Shown in pieces: positions 22,530 to 30,391 of a stretch of DNA of 34,647 bases (its first letter is position 1; the number at the start of each line of letters is the position of its first letter). Origin of the DNA: Armatimonadota bacterium (lineage in GTDB: Bacteria; Armatimonadota; UBA5829; DTJY01); contig JANYKG010000040.1 of assembly GCA_025358205.1 (NCBI GenBank), positions 1 to 34,647 of the forward strand, given 5' to 3'. Made by a program: the position numbers and the translations under genes. Under the pieces are notes generated by a model that worked only from the letters and a program-made list of their open reading frames with translations, did no database searches and was not told where the DNA came from.

Positions 22530-24977
22530 CTATGCTCCTGCGGTCTTGAACTGCAGTTTCGATAATATGCGCAACTGGAACACGGTAAACCCGACGAGAA
22601 GCGAACCCAGCAGCCACGCCATGGCCACCGCGTACCCGAACTTCAGGTACAGGAATGCGTTGTACCAAATCTCCAGCCCGGCGACGTGCGTGGCGTACAT
22701 GGGACCGCCGCCCGTCATCACGAATATAAAATCGAATGAGCGGAATGCGCTGATAAACGCCCCGACGAAGTTGATAATGATAAGCGGACGCAGGAATGGG
22801 ATGGTGATGTGGCGGATCTTGTGCAGAACGCCCGCGCCATCCAGGTCTGCGGCCTCATACACGTCCTCCGGGATGCCCTTCAACGCGGCGAGATAGATTA
22901 TGCACCCCGGCCCAACGTGCGCCCAGATGATAGGAAGAACCACGCAGAGCATCGCCAGCTTAGGATCGCCCAACCAGGACTGCGGTTCGATGAGCGGAAT
23001 CTTCATCGGGAGGTGCATCCACGCCGCCGCCGAGTTCAGATGCACGAGCAACGACGTGTTGATCTGCTCCAGCATGCGGTTCAGCAGTCCGGCCGGGCTG
23101 GGATTGTAAAAGAATTTCCATAGAAACATGATCACCAGGCCGGTTGTCACGGCCGGGAGGTAGTACAAGGTTCGGTAGAGCACTTTGCCGCGAGGAATCT
23201 CGTGCAGCATCATGGCTAGGATGATGGGCGTGAAGAACCCCAGGCCGAGCATCCAGAGCATGAACTGGAAGCTGTTCCAAAACGCCTTCCAGACCTGAGG
23301 CGTGAAGAGCACCTCGCTGAAGTTGTCCAGCCCGACCCACTTCGCGCCGGCGATGATCTTGTAGTCCTGGAACGCCATCAGTGATCCGCGCGCGAGTGGA
23401 TAGTACGCCCACAGAGCGACCGAGATCAGCGCGGGGGCCATGATGAGGAACGCGAAGAGATTGCGCTTCAAGTTCGCCCTCTTACTCTTTGCGCTGCCGA
23501 CAATGGAATCCTGCCCCTCGTAGTCCCTGCTGAAGCTCTTAATGACGTAGCGGAAGACGAGCGTGAAGAGAAGCAGCAGGAACACGACCACGACTCCCGC
23601 CACCCGGCGGCGGAACTGCATGACACGCGGCGCCACTATGCCCATGAGCTTCTCGTTGCAGTGTTTGACGGCCTTGTCCAACTCGGCCTGGTAGTTCACG
23701 TTGTCGGTCAGCCAGACTGTGTCCAGCGGTGGGGTCATCTCCGCATAGATATTCTCGCAGTTGTGCCCATATGGTTCGGGACGCCCGGAGCGCATTGCCT
23801 CGTTCAGCGTGGCTTCCCACCCCTTCGGCACGTCCTTGAGATACTGCGTGTAGCCATACTGCCTCAGGTATTTGGGTGCGATGAAGCGCGCCAACCCTGA
23901 TTCCACGAAGTACTTGCACCTTATGCGGATCGCCTCGTCACTGGCCCAAAAGCGGATGTACTCCCACGCGGCATCCCGCACACGCTTGTCCTTCGTGGTG
24001 GCGTTGATCCCCATCATCGCGCAGTTCAATTCGTTCCCGCGCTTTCCCGTCGGCCCCTGCGGCATGGGCGCGATGCCCACAAGGTTCGGGTTCACCGTCG
24101 CCATCATCTGATCGTTAAGGTATGTGAACGTCATGGCGATCTTGCCCAGCAGCCAGAGATCGTTGTACTGGGTATCCCTGTACGCCACACCTTTGTACGT
24201 CTTCCCTCCCCTGCTCCACCTGTTGCGGCCCAGCTTCTGGTAAAACTTCAGCGCGGAGACTGCGGCCTGATCGTTGAAGACAGCTTTCCACGTGCCGTCC
24301 TTCTCTTGTCGCACAGCATCACCGCCCGCCGACCAGAGGAAGTCTATGAACCACCATGCCGCGTGAGGACCCGAGAATACCGCCATGCCGTACTGCCCCT
24401 TCTCGGGGATGGTCAGACGCTCGGCATAGTTGTACAACTCATCCCAATTCTTCGGCGGACGCTCAGGGTCAAGGCCCGCGGCGCGGAACAGATCCTTCCG
24501 GTAGGCCAGCGCCATCACGTATGTCTGATACGGAATGGCCCAGACGTGTCCCTCACGCTTGATCACCGGCCAGATGGACTTGTAGATTCCCGCCTGCAGC
24601 GGCTTGTCTTTGTCAACGTATTCGTCCAGCGGGTAGAGGAACTTCTGCTGGATGTAGCTGTCTGAGATGCGGAAGTTGACGTACAGCACGTCGGGAGCGA
24701 CGCCGCCCGCCATGGCGAGAAGCGGACCGACTTCCTGGTCCAGTCCAGGCGCGGTGATTCCCCTGAAGCCCTCCAGCTTGATCTCAGGGTGAAGCTCCAT
24801 GAATCGCTGGACTATCGCCCAGTTCGCCCGGTCCGAGATGCCGCGGGACTCCTTGAGCGGGAGCAGCCAGACGCGCAGAAGAACCTGATTCTTCGGCTCC
24901 GCACCGTGCAAGACGGCTGAGGAGGCGAGACTCAGGAGCACGACCAATGCGATAAGCAGTCTGCGAAAAAGAGGCAA
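22530..24977 (-). CDS. Fused sugar-binding protein and MalF-like ABC permease (second system)
   Basis: 815 residues from a TTG at 24977, preceded by AGGTGA. Residues 1-26 form a signal peptide (FRRLLIALVVLLSLASSAV) with a type I site near HGA and no lipobox, unlike the first fusion. Residues about 30-455 are a solute-binding protein (MAGGVAPDVLYVNFRISDSY; WAIPYQTYVMALAYRKDLFR). A membrane span at about 459-482 (AGVVVVFLLLLFTLVFRYVI) leads to a MalF/UgpA-type permease at about 505-815, with the EAA loop YEAADLDGAGVLHKI near 706 and the MTGGGP motif. The binding domain would be tethered by the permease itself. It lies downstream of PIG-L, Gfo/Idh/MocA and MDR dehydrogenase genes and upstream of the 621-residue permease, so it probably imports a modified sugar those enzymes process. 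No ATPase is encoded nearby. Confidence 0.9.
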   Translation of the reverse strand: MPLFRRLLIALVVLLSLASSAVLHGAEPKNQVLLRVWLLPLKESRGISDRANWAIVQRFMELHPEIKLEGFRGITAPGLDQEVGPLLAMAGGVAPDVLYVNFRISDSYIQQKFLYPLDEYVDKDKPLQAGIYKSIWPVIKREGHVWAIPYQTYVMALAYRKDLFRAAGLDPERPPKNWDELYNYAERLTIPEKGQYGMAVFSGPHAAWWFIDFLWSAGGDAVRQEKDGTWKAVFNDQAAVSALKFYQKLGRNRWSRGGKTYKGVAYRDTQYNDLWLLGKIAMTFTYLNDQMMATVNPNLVGIAPMPQGPTGKRGNELNCAMMGINATTKDKRVRDAAWEYIRFWASDEAIRIRCKYFVESGLARFIAPKYLRQYGYTQYLKDVPKGWEATLNEAMRSGRPEPYGHNCENIYAEMTPPLDTVWLTDNVNYQAELDKAVKHCNEKLMGIVAPRVMQFRRRVAGVVVVFLLLLFTLVFRYVIKSFSRDYEGQDSIVGSAKSKRANLKRNLFAFLIMAPALISVALWAYYPLARGSLMAFQDYKIIAGAKWVGLDNFSEVLFTPQVWKAFWNSFQFMLWMLGLGFFTPIILAMMLHEIPRGKVLYRTLYYLPAVTTGLVIMFLWKFFYNPSPAGLLNRMLEQINTSLLVHLNSAAAWMHLPMKIPLIEPQSWLGDPKLAMLCVVLPIIWAHVGPGCIIYLAALKGIPEDVYEAADLDGAGVLHKIRHITIPFLRPLIIINFVGAFISAFRSFDFIFVMTGGGPMYATHVAGLEIWYNAFLYLKFGYAVAMAWLLGSLLVGFTVFQLRILSKLQFKTAGA

Positions 24978-25008
24978 TGTTTCACCTGCGGGAGAATATG
25001 GGAGGAAA

Positions 25009-25077
25009 ATGGTCAGATGGACAGATGGTCAGATAACCGAACAGAAGCGACCATTGGATCATTGCTTTTGACCATAC
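25009..25077. repeat. ATGGTCAG-type inverted repeat upstream of the fusion gene
   Basis: The left arm at 25009-25035 has three ATGG(T/A)CAG units; the right arm at 25049-25076 has GACCATTGGATCATTGC and a final GACCAT. It sits just after the MDR dehydrogenase stop. Confidence 0.8.
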
Positions 25078-25083
25078 CTCCAT

Positions 25084-26106
25084 CTAGTATTTCAACAGAA
25101 CGCCCAGAGTTTCCTGCGGGCTGGTGAGCACTTGCTCGTAGGCATCGGCGGCTTTCTCGACGGGAAATTCATGGCTGATGAGATCGGCGACCGTCAACCG
25201 CTTTTCAGCGAGCAGGCGGATGAACTCCTGCAAGTTCCGGCCTTCGGTCCAGCGCACGAACTGATACGGCATGTCAACGCCCTGGCCTTCGTAGACAGGA
25301 TCGTAACGCCCAGGCCCGGCTGCGCGAGAAATAACAAAATCCGCTTCCTTGGCGAAGAAGAGGCTCCGGTCTACCTCCATCTTCGTGACGCCGACCATGA
25401 CGATTCTACCGCCGAAGCGAATCATCTTCAGCGCCTGGGTGATTGGCTCGGCGGAATCGGCGGCAACACTGATGAGCACCGCGTCCGCCCCCTGCCCACC
25501 TGTCGCATCAAACACTGCCTGCACCACGTCATCGGCGGCGTTGATCGTCCTGAGACCCACGCCCTCCGCGATCTTCCTGCGGCCCTCGTGAAAATCGGTC
25601 GCGAAGACACGGTAACCGGCCGCATTGCAGACCCGCGCGATGATCTGACCGAGCACGCCCAGGCCCATGATCACAGCCGTCTCGCCGAAGTGGAGACCCG
25701 CTCGTCGGACCGCCTGAATCGCGATGCCGCCCAAGCCGGTAAACGCTGCTTCCTTCTCGTCCACTCCGTCCGGCAGCTTGACCGCGAGATTCCGGCCTAT
25801 GCAACAAACGCCCACATGTCCGCCAAAGCATGAAGGACTACCGTAGTTGCCCAGCCGGTCGCCGACCTCGAAGCCGGTAACGCCCTTTCCGACCGCGATG
25901 ACCTTGCCGGAGTTGGTGTAACCGGTGGCCTGATCCGAGCGGTCCGCATCGGGGTTCGCCCGGCGTGAACGAATGCCCATCGTCTCCGTGCCGCTGCTTA
26001 TGACCGAATAAGCCGTCTGCGAAAGCACGCCGCCGTCGCACACTTCCGGCGCTTCCATCTCGCGAACAACGATATCGCCTTTACCGTCAATGAATACTTG
26101 TTTCAA
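25084..26106 (-). CDS. Medium-chain (MDR) dehydrogenase, sugar/polyol type
   Basis: 340 residues from a TTG at 26106 with GGAAGG 9 nt upstream. The GroES-like N-terminal domain (GKVIAVGKGVTGFEVGDRLG) is followed by a Rossmann domain (AVIMGLGVLGQIIARVCNAAG) that binds NAD(P). Where classical zinc alcohol dehydrogenases have the zinc ligand Cys, this protein has SVISSGTETMG. That is the signature of the MDR half of bi-domain MDR-Gfo/Idh oxidoreductases, so catalytic zinc may be missing. Here the two halves are separate: an intact Gfo/Idh/MocA gene ends 83 bp upstream. The pair probably oxidises or epimerises a sugar brought in by the downstream transporter. The substrate is unknown. Confidence 0.88.
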   Translation of the reverse strand: MKQVFIDGKGDIVVREMEAPEVCDGGVLSQTAYSVISSGTETMGIRSRRANPDADRSDQATGYTNSGKVIAVGKGVTGFEVGDRLGNYGSPSCFGGHVGVCCIGRNLAVKLPDGVDEKEAAFTGLGGIAIQAVRRAGLHFGETAVIMGLGVLGQIIARVCNAAGYRVFATDFHEGRRKIAEGVGLRTINAADDVVQAVFDATGGQGADAVLISVAADSAEPITQALKMIRFGGRIVMVGVTKMEVDRSLFFAKEADFVISRAAGPGRYDPVYEGQGVDMPYQFVRWTEGRNLQEFIRLLAEKRLTVADLISHEFPVEKAADAYEQVLTSPQETLGVLLKY

Positions 26107-26189
26107 CTTCGAAACCTTCCTTCTGCATTACACCACATAATGAAGTATGGTATCTGCCGCCCCCAAACGCCCATACTCTCACACTTCTC

Positions 26190-27206
26190 TCACAGCAACG
26201 GCAGCTTGACCGAACGGCCCTCTGCCGCCGAGATATCCGCCGCCATGCAAACTTCGTGTGTTTTGACCGCGTCCTCCAGGTTGACCGGCGACTCGGTGTC
26301 GCTGAGTATGCAGTCTACCAAGTGGTCTATTTCCCCCTGGAACGGGTGATGAGTCACATCGCCGCTGTCCGGGAGGATCGTCGGGATTTTCGCGAATTTT
26401 GTCTGGCCCGCGAAGAGTGTCTTTGAGAAGAGCGAGTTGTTCCGCAGTGTGCCGTTTGTGCCGAGGAGTTCGACGTTGAAGATGTACGGCGATGCCACGT
26501 CCCAGCTTGCCGAAACCTTGCCGATTGTACCGTTCGCGAACTTCAACACGGCCACTATGTTTGCGTCGTACTCGCACTCGCCGGTGTTGTTGGAATACGC
26601 GGTGACCTCGATGACTTCCGATTCCACGAAATACCTAATCGCATCCACGGCGTGACAGCCTGCGGAGAGGAGCATGCTGCCGCCGGACTTCTTGGTCGTC
26701 ACCCAGTCGAAGCCGCCGTACCACCGGCCCAGCGGATGCCAGTAGTCCACTTCGGCCATGAATATCCTGCCCAACGCATCGGTCTTCTGCAGGCTCTTGA
26801 TCGTGTCGAACAGCGGATTCCACCGCAGCACGAAGCCGACCAGCGTCTTCACCCCGGCCTTGCGCACGGCCACGCGCATCTTCGCCAGGTCTTCCAGGTT
26901 CAGTGCGATCGGCTTCTCGATGAGTATATGCTTCCCGGCGTTGGCGGCCTTGATCGTTTCGACGGCATGCAGGTCGTTGGGAGTGCAGATCGAGACGATA
27001 TCAACCCGACTATCCATAATCAGTTCATCGTAGTCGGTGTAGACCGCGCACTCCAGCCCGGCGGCGTCCATCTTCGCCCGCGCGCTGGACTCCTTGCGGC
27101 TCCCGATGGCGACTATCTCACAGTGTGGGTTATTCTGGTAGGCCTTGATGTGCTCCCCGGCAACCCACCCAGCGCCCCAGACGGCGACTCCAAACTTCCT
27201 GTCCAT
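26190..27206 (-). CDS. Gfo/Idh/MocA-family oxidoreductase
   Basis: 338 residues, intact, with AAGGAG before the ATG at 27206. The N-terminal Rossmann fold is present (GVAVWGAGWVAGEHIKAY) with the substrate-site EKP motif (ILIEKPIALNLEDL). The C-terminal alpha/beta domain has GGSMLLSAGCHAVDAIRYF, where the catalytic His is typically found. These enzymes oxidise or reduce a sugar or cyclitol with NAD(P). It is followed by an MDR dehydrogenase and the second sugar importer and preceded by a PIG-L deacetylase, so a deacetylation plus redox route for a modified sugar is plausible. It is also the intact comparison for the broken paralogue at 15012-16045. Confidence 0.93.
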   Translation of the reverse strand: MDRKFGVAVWGAGWVAGEHIKAYQNNPHCEIVAIGSRKESSARAKMDAAGLECAVYTDYDELIMDSRVDIVSICTPNDLHAVETIKAANAGKHILIEKPIALNLEDLAKMRVAVRKAGVKTLVGFVLRWNPLFDTIKSLQKTDALGRIFMAEVDYWHPLGRWYGGFDWVTTKKSGGSMLLSAGCHAVDAIRYFVESEVIEVTAYSNNTGECEYDANIVAVLKFANGTIGKVSASWDVASPYIFNVELLGTNGTLRNNSLFSKTLFAGQTKFAKIPTILPDSGDVTHHPFQGEIDHLVDCILSDTESPVNLEDAVKTHEVCMAADISAAEGRSVKLPLL

Positions 27207-27222
27207 GGTTATCTCCTTGCGT

Positions 27223-27308
27223 CATGATGATTGATAAGTGATGAGTGAGCTAGGCCGAATGCGACCACCTATGGGTACAAGTCACGTTTCACGTATCACT
27301 TATCATCA
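27223..27308. repeat. GATAAGTGATGAGTG-type inverted repeat between Gfo/Idh/MocA and PIG-L genes
   Basis: The left arm (27223-27250) reads GATTGATAAGTGATGAGTGA. The right arm (27281-27308) reads CACGTATCACTTATCATCAC, its imperfect complement. The right arm begins at the PIG-L stop codon. Confidence 0.8.
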
Positions 27309-28010
27309 CTACGGCAGCATCCGCTCCGCCCGCAGCCGCGTCCACCGATAAGCCTGAGTAAACGCCTCGGCGTGCGGCACCCCGCACTGCAAGCCGCGGA
27401 ACTCCGCCGATGTGTCTATCAGTTCCAACACATCCAGGTTGTCGTGCTCCTTCAGCCAGACGACCTGGCTCTGGTGGCAGAGCATCATCTCGTTCTTCTT
27501 CGCGAGGTGCTCCGTCACGTCCACATACTCGGTCGGCGCGAAGTCCACCCCGGCAATCGTGTCCATATAGTAGACCGGCGTGACCTGCTTATTCGCCGGA
27601 ACACCAGTCTTGAAGTTCGGAAGTGTCGAGTGGAACGAAGCATCGAAAATAAGCTGACTGACTACGCGGTGATCGGGCATATAGTCGGTCGGCGAGTGCG
27701 TGATGATGACGTCCGGCTCTGCCGTGCGAATCATGTCCATGAACAGCACAAGCGTGGGCCGGTCAACGAACATCTCGCAGTCCGGCAGGCCCAGGCAGAC
27801 GCTCTCCGCGCCGATCTGTTCGGCGGAATTCAGCGCCTCCTTGCGACGGATGGCGGAAAGCTCATCGTTCGGAATGTGGAAATGGCCCTTGTCGCCAAGC
27901 CCAGCATGGCACATGGTCACGTGATGCCCCAGGCTCGCGTATTTTGCAAGCGTTCCCGCGCACAAAAGCTCCAAATCATCGGGATGCGCCCCGACGGCCA
28001 GCACCCTCAT
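27309..28010 (-). CDS. PIG-L family deacetylase
   Basis: 233 residues from the ATG at 28010, with GGAGG 6 nt upstream; the longer frame to 28088 falls in a repeat. Zinc-binding motif AHPDD (VGAHPDDLELLCAG) lies at the N-terminus and HSPTDYMPDHR at about 110-120, both characteristic of PIG-L/LmbE metal-dependent N-deacetylases acting on GlcNAc-type substrates. It has no signal peptide. Its position, upstream of Gfo/Idh/MocA and MDR genes and the second importer, suggests it removes an acetyl group from an imported or intermediate amino sugar. The substrate is unknown. Confidence 0.93.
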   Translation of the reverse strand: MRVLAVGAHPDDLELLCAGTLAKYASLGHHVTMCHAGLGDKGHFHIPNDELSAIRRKEALNSAEQIGAESVCLGLPDCEMFVDRPTLVLFMDMIRTAEPDVIITHSPTDYMPDHRVVSQLIFDASFHSTLPNFKTGVPANKQVTPVYYMDTIAGVDFAPTEYVDVTEHLAKKNEMMLCHQSQVVWLKEHDNLDVLELIDTSAEFRGLQCGVPHAEAFTQAYRWTRLRAERMLP

Positions 28011-28026
28011 CTCAACCTCCTCGGTC

Positions 28027-28104
28027 GAGGTGGTAGGTGTTAGTCGGAGAACTGGAATGAGTCTCCTTCCGAGCCTAACACCTAGCACCTAACACCAAAC
28101 ACCT
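28027..28104. repeat. GGTGTTAG-type inverted repeat between PIG-L gene and cysS
   Basis: GGTAGGTGTTAG-TCGGA (28032-28050) faces CCGAG-CCTAACACC, CTAGCACC, TAACACC and AAACACC (28069-28103). The second arm abuts the cysS stop codon. On the minus strand the units are GGTGTTAG-type. Confidence 0.85.
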
Positions 28105-29483
28105 CATTTTGGTTTCACTCTCGGTCCTTCCGGCGTATCCTCAACCACCCAGCCCTTTGCTAGCAGTTCGTCACGGATACGGTCCGAGGCCGCAAAATCC
28201 TTTGACCGACGCGCATGCTGCCGCTGCTCCAGCAGATCGAGCACCTCCTGCGGAACCTCGCTCCTGACCGAATCCGCATGCTCCGCCAGCCTCAGGCCCA
28301 ACACCTTGTCGAACTCCAGCATCGCGTCCCAGACTTCCTTGCCGCCTGAGCCTTGCACGTTGACTTCCTTCACCAGGCCAAAGACCGCAGCCAGCGCAAC
28401 CGGCGTGTTCAGATCATCGTTCAGCGCCTCTGCAAATGTGTCCTTCGCACGCGCAACCGCCTCGTCCAGACCGCAAACCTTCGTCCTGTCCAGCCTGCAC
28501 ATGAAGTCGTATAGATTCTCCAGTGTGATCTTCGCGGTATCCATCGCCTGCCAGGTGAAGTTCAGTTTCGACCGGTAGTGCGCGCCAAGGACTAGATATC
28601 TAAACACCAGCGGATCGTACCCCTTCGCGCCGATGTCCTTCAGCGTGTAGAAATTGCTGAGTGACTTGCTCATCTTTCGCCCGTCCACCTGCAGGTGCTC
28701 GGCATGCAGCCAGTAGTCCACGAACCGCACGCCGTTCGCGGCCTCGGACTGAGCGATCTCGTTCTCGTGGTGAGGGAAAATGTTGTCCACGCCGCCGGTA
28801 TGGATGTCGAAGGTCTGTCCCAGATACTCCATACTCATGGCAGAGCACTCAATGTGCCAGCCTGGCCTGCCCTTGCCGATCTCGGTATCCCAGTACACGT
28901 CGCCGTCAGCCTCGTCCCACGCCTTCCACAGCGCAAAGTCGGATACCTGCGCCTTCTCGTACTCGTCGGCTTTCACCCGCGCGCCCGCCCTCAGTTCGTC
29001 CATCTTAAAGTGCGAGAGCTTGCCGTAGCCGGGGAACTTGGCGATATCGTAGTAGATGGAGCCGTCTTCGGTTCGGTACGCGATCCCCTTCTCCATCAGC
29101 GTCTTGATCATCTCGACCATCTGCGGAACATGGGTGGTGGCGCGCGGAAAGACCTCTGCCGCCTCGATGTTCAGCGCCTCACGGTCGGCGTGAAACGACT
29201 CGATGAACTTGGCGGTGTAGTCATCCAGGCTGATGCCCTGAGCCTGAGAGCCGCGAATGGTCTTGTCATCCACGTCCGTCAGGTTCATGATGTGCTTCAC
29301 GTCGAATCCGTCGTACTCCAGGGTGCGGCGCAGGATGTCCTCGAACAAGAACGTGCGCAGGTTGCCGACGTGTGCGTAGTCATAGACCGTCGGCCCGCAT
29401 GTGTACAGCCCGACCTTCCCCTCTTCCATCGGTCGAAACTCGTCCTTATCGCGGGTCATGGTGTTGTAGAATTTCATAGTCAT
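28104..29483 (-). CDS. cysS: Cysteinyl-tRNA synthetase
   Basis: 459 residues, the usual length, with GAGGT before the ATG at 29483. The enzyme charges tRNA-Cys. The zinc/HIGH region is TCGPTVYDYAHVGNLRTF. Later come GWHIECSAMS, HTGGVDNIFPHHENEIAQ (zinc ligands Cys and His as expected), KMSKSLSN and the C-terminal anticodon-binding helices ending EDTPEGPRVKPK. It lies 63 bp after the isomerase gene, in the long minus-strand series. I see nothing unusual. Confidence 0.98.
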   Translation of the reverse strand: MTMKFYNTMTRDKDEFRPMEEGKVGLYTCGPTVYDYAHVGNLRTFLFEDILRRTLEYDGFDVKHIMNLTDVDDKTIRGSQAQGISLDDYTAKFIESFHADREALNIEAAEVFPRATTHVPQMVEMIKTLMEKGIAYRTEDGSIYYDIAKFPGYGKLSHFKMDELRAGARVKADEYEKAQVSDFALWKAWDEADGDVYWDTEIGKGRPGWHIECSAMSMEYLGQTFDIHTGGVDNIFPHHENEIAQSEAANGVRFVDYWLHAEHLQVDGRKMSKSLSNFYTLKDIGAKGYDPLVFRYLVLGAHYRSKLNFTWQAMDTAKITLENLYDFMCRLDRTKVCGLDEAVARAKDTFAEALNDDLNTPVALAAVFGLVKEVNVQGSGGKEVWDAMLEFDKVLGLRLAEHADSVRSEVPQEVLDLLEQRQHARRSKDFAASDRIRDELLAKGWVVEDTPEGPRVKPK

Positions 29484-29499
29484 TGTTTACCTCACAAAG

Positions 29500-29559
29500 C
29501 TGATAGGTGACGAGTAAAGCGTCCGAGGCAGTTCACGTATCACTCATCACTCGTCATGG
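29500..29559. repeat. 33-nt end element and partial opposing arm, isomerase/cysS spacer
   Basis: The right part (29527-29559) is a near copy of the folP end element at 12894-12925. The isomerase stop codon (29549-29547) lies inside it, so it encodes the final HDE. The left part (29501-29517) holds the complementary GATAGGTGACGAGT. Confidence 0.85.
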
Positions 29560-30365
29560 AATATGTGTTTCAGATACGCCAGGCTCTCTCGGGCAATCGT
29601 CACTGGATCGGGCTTGAAGTCGAAGACCTCTACTGAAACGTAGCCATCGTAGCCGATCTTCTCAAGCGCCGCCGGGATCGGTCTGAGATCAGTCTCGCCT
29701 ATGCCGGGGCCTCGACCGCTGGCATCGTTGGCGTGAACGTGCTTAATCATCGCACCGGATTCCTCAATGATCTCCGCGAACGGTCTGCCGTCGTCGCTGA
29801 TCGCCTTGGAATCAACCATAGTGCGAAAGTGCGGACGGTCTACTTCACGGATCATGCGCAGGGCTTCGGTCACGGTATTGATGAAATCGGTCTCCCGGCG
29901 TGCAAGCGCCTCCAGACAGAAATAGACGCCGACCTCCTGCGCAGTCTCTCCACAGCGGACGAAGGTTTCGCGAGCATAGTCCCACGCCTGGTCATACGTC
30001 AGGTCGGGATACACGTCCCGCTGCTTTGGAGATCCAAAGATCAGCACCTTGCCGCCGAGATCAGCGCACAAGCGTATCAGTGAATCCAGATACTCGCGCG
30101 TCCTCGACCGAACCGCCTCATCCGGATGGTTGATATACAGTCCCTCGGGTGACTTAAGCAGCCAGTGCAGGCCGACGATCTCCACCCCCGCCGTCTCCGC
30201 GGCCCGAACGATCTCACTGCGTCTGGTCGCTGAGATGCCGTCAACGGTCTCGGCCAGCGTGAACGGAGCTAACTCCACGCCTTGATATCCGAGTTCGGCG
30301 GCCATGTGGAAGACATCATCCACGGCCCAACCCTCGAACATCTCATTGCACAAAGCAAACTTCAC
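29547..30365 (-). CDS. Sugar phosphate isomerase/epimerase (TIM-barrel, xylose-isomerase-like)
   Basis: 272 residues from a GTG at 30365 with GGAG 7 nt upstream; this gives the family's typical N-terminus (KFALCNEMF). An ATG at 30392 overlaps the upstream stop as TAATG but has no Shine-Dalgarno. The domain is an AP-endonuclease-2-like TIM barrel: ELGYQGVELAPFT, VEIVGLHWLLKSPEG, KVLIFGSPKQRDV, FCLEALARRETDFIN, FRTMVDSKAI, HVHANDASGRGPGIG and GYVSVEVFDFKPDP. The Glu, Asp, His and Glu residues of these stretches are the usual metal ligands. It would isomerise or epimerise a sugar or keto-sugar. Its end is encoded by a repeat element. Confidence 0.9.
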   Translation of the reverse strand: MKFALCNEMFEGWAVDDVFHMAAELGYQGVELAPFTLAETVDGISATRRSEIVRAAETAGVEIVGLHWLLKSPEGLYINHPDEAVRSRTREYLDSLIRLCADLGGKVLIFGSPKQRDVYPDLTYDQAWDYARETFVRCGETAQEVGVYFCLEALARRETDFINTVTEALRMIREVDRPHFRTMVDSKAISDDGRPFAEIIEESGAMIKHVHANDASGRGPGIGETDLRPIPAALEKIGYDGYVSVEVFDFKPDPVTIARESLAYLKHIFHDE

Positions 30366-30391
30366 GGTGAACTCCAACGGTAACCACAGCA

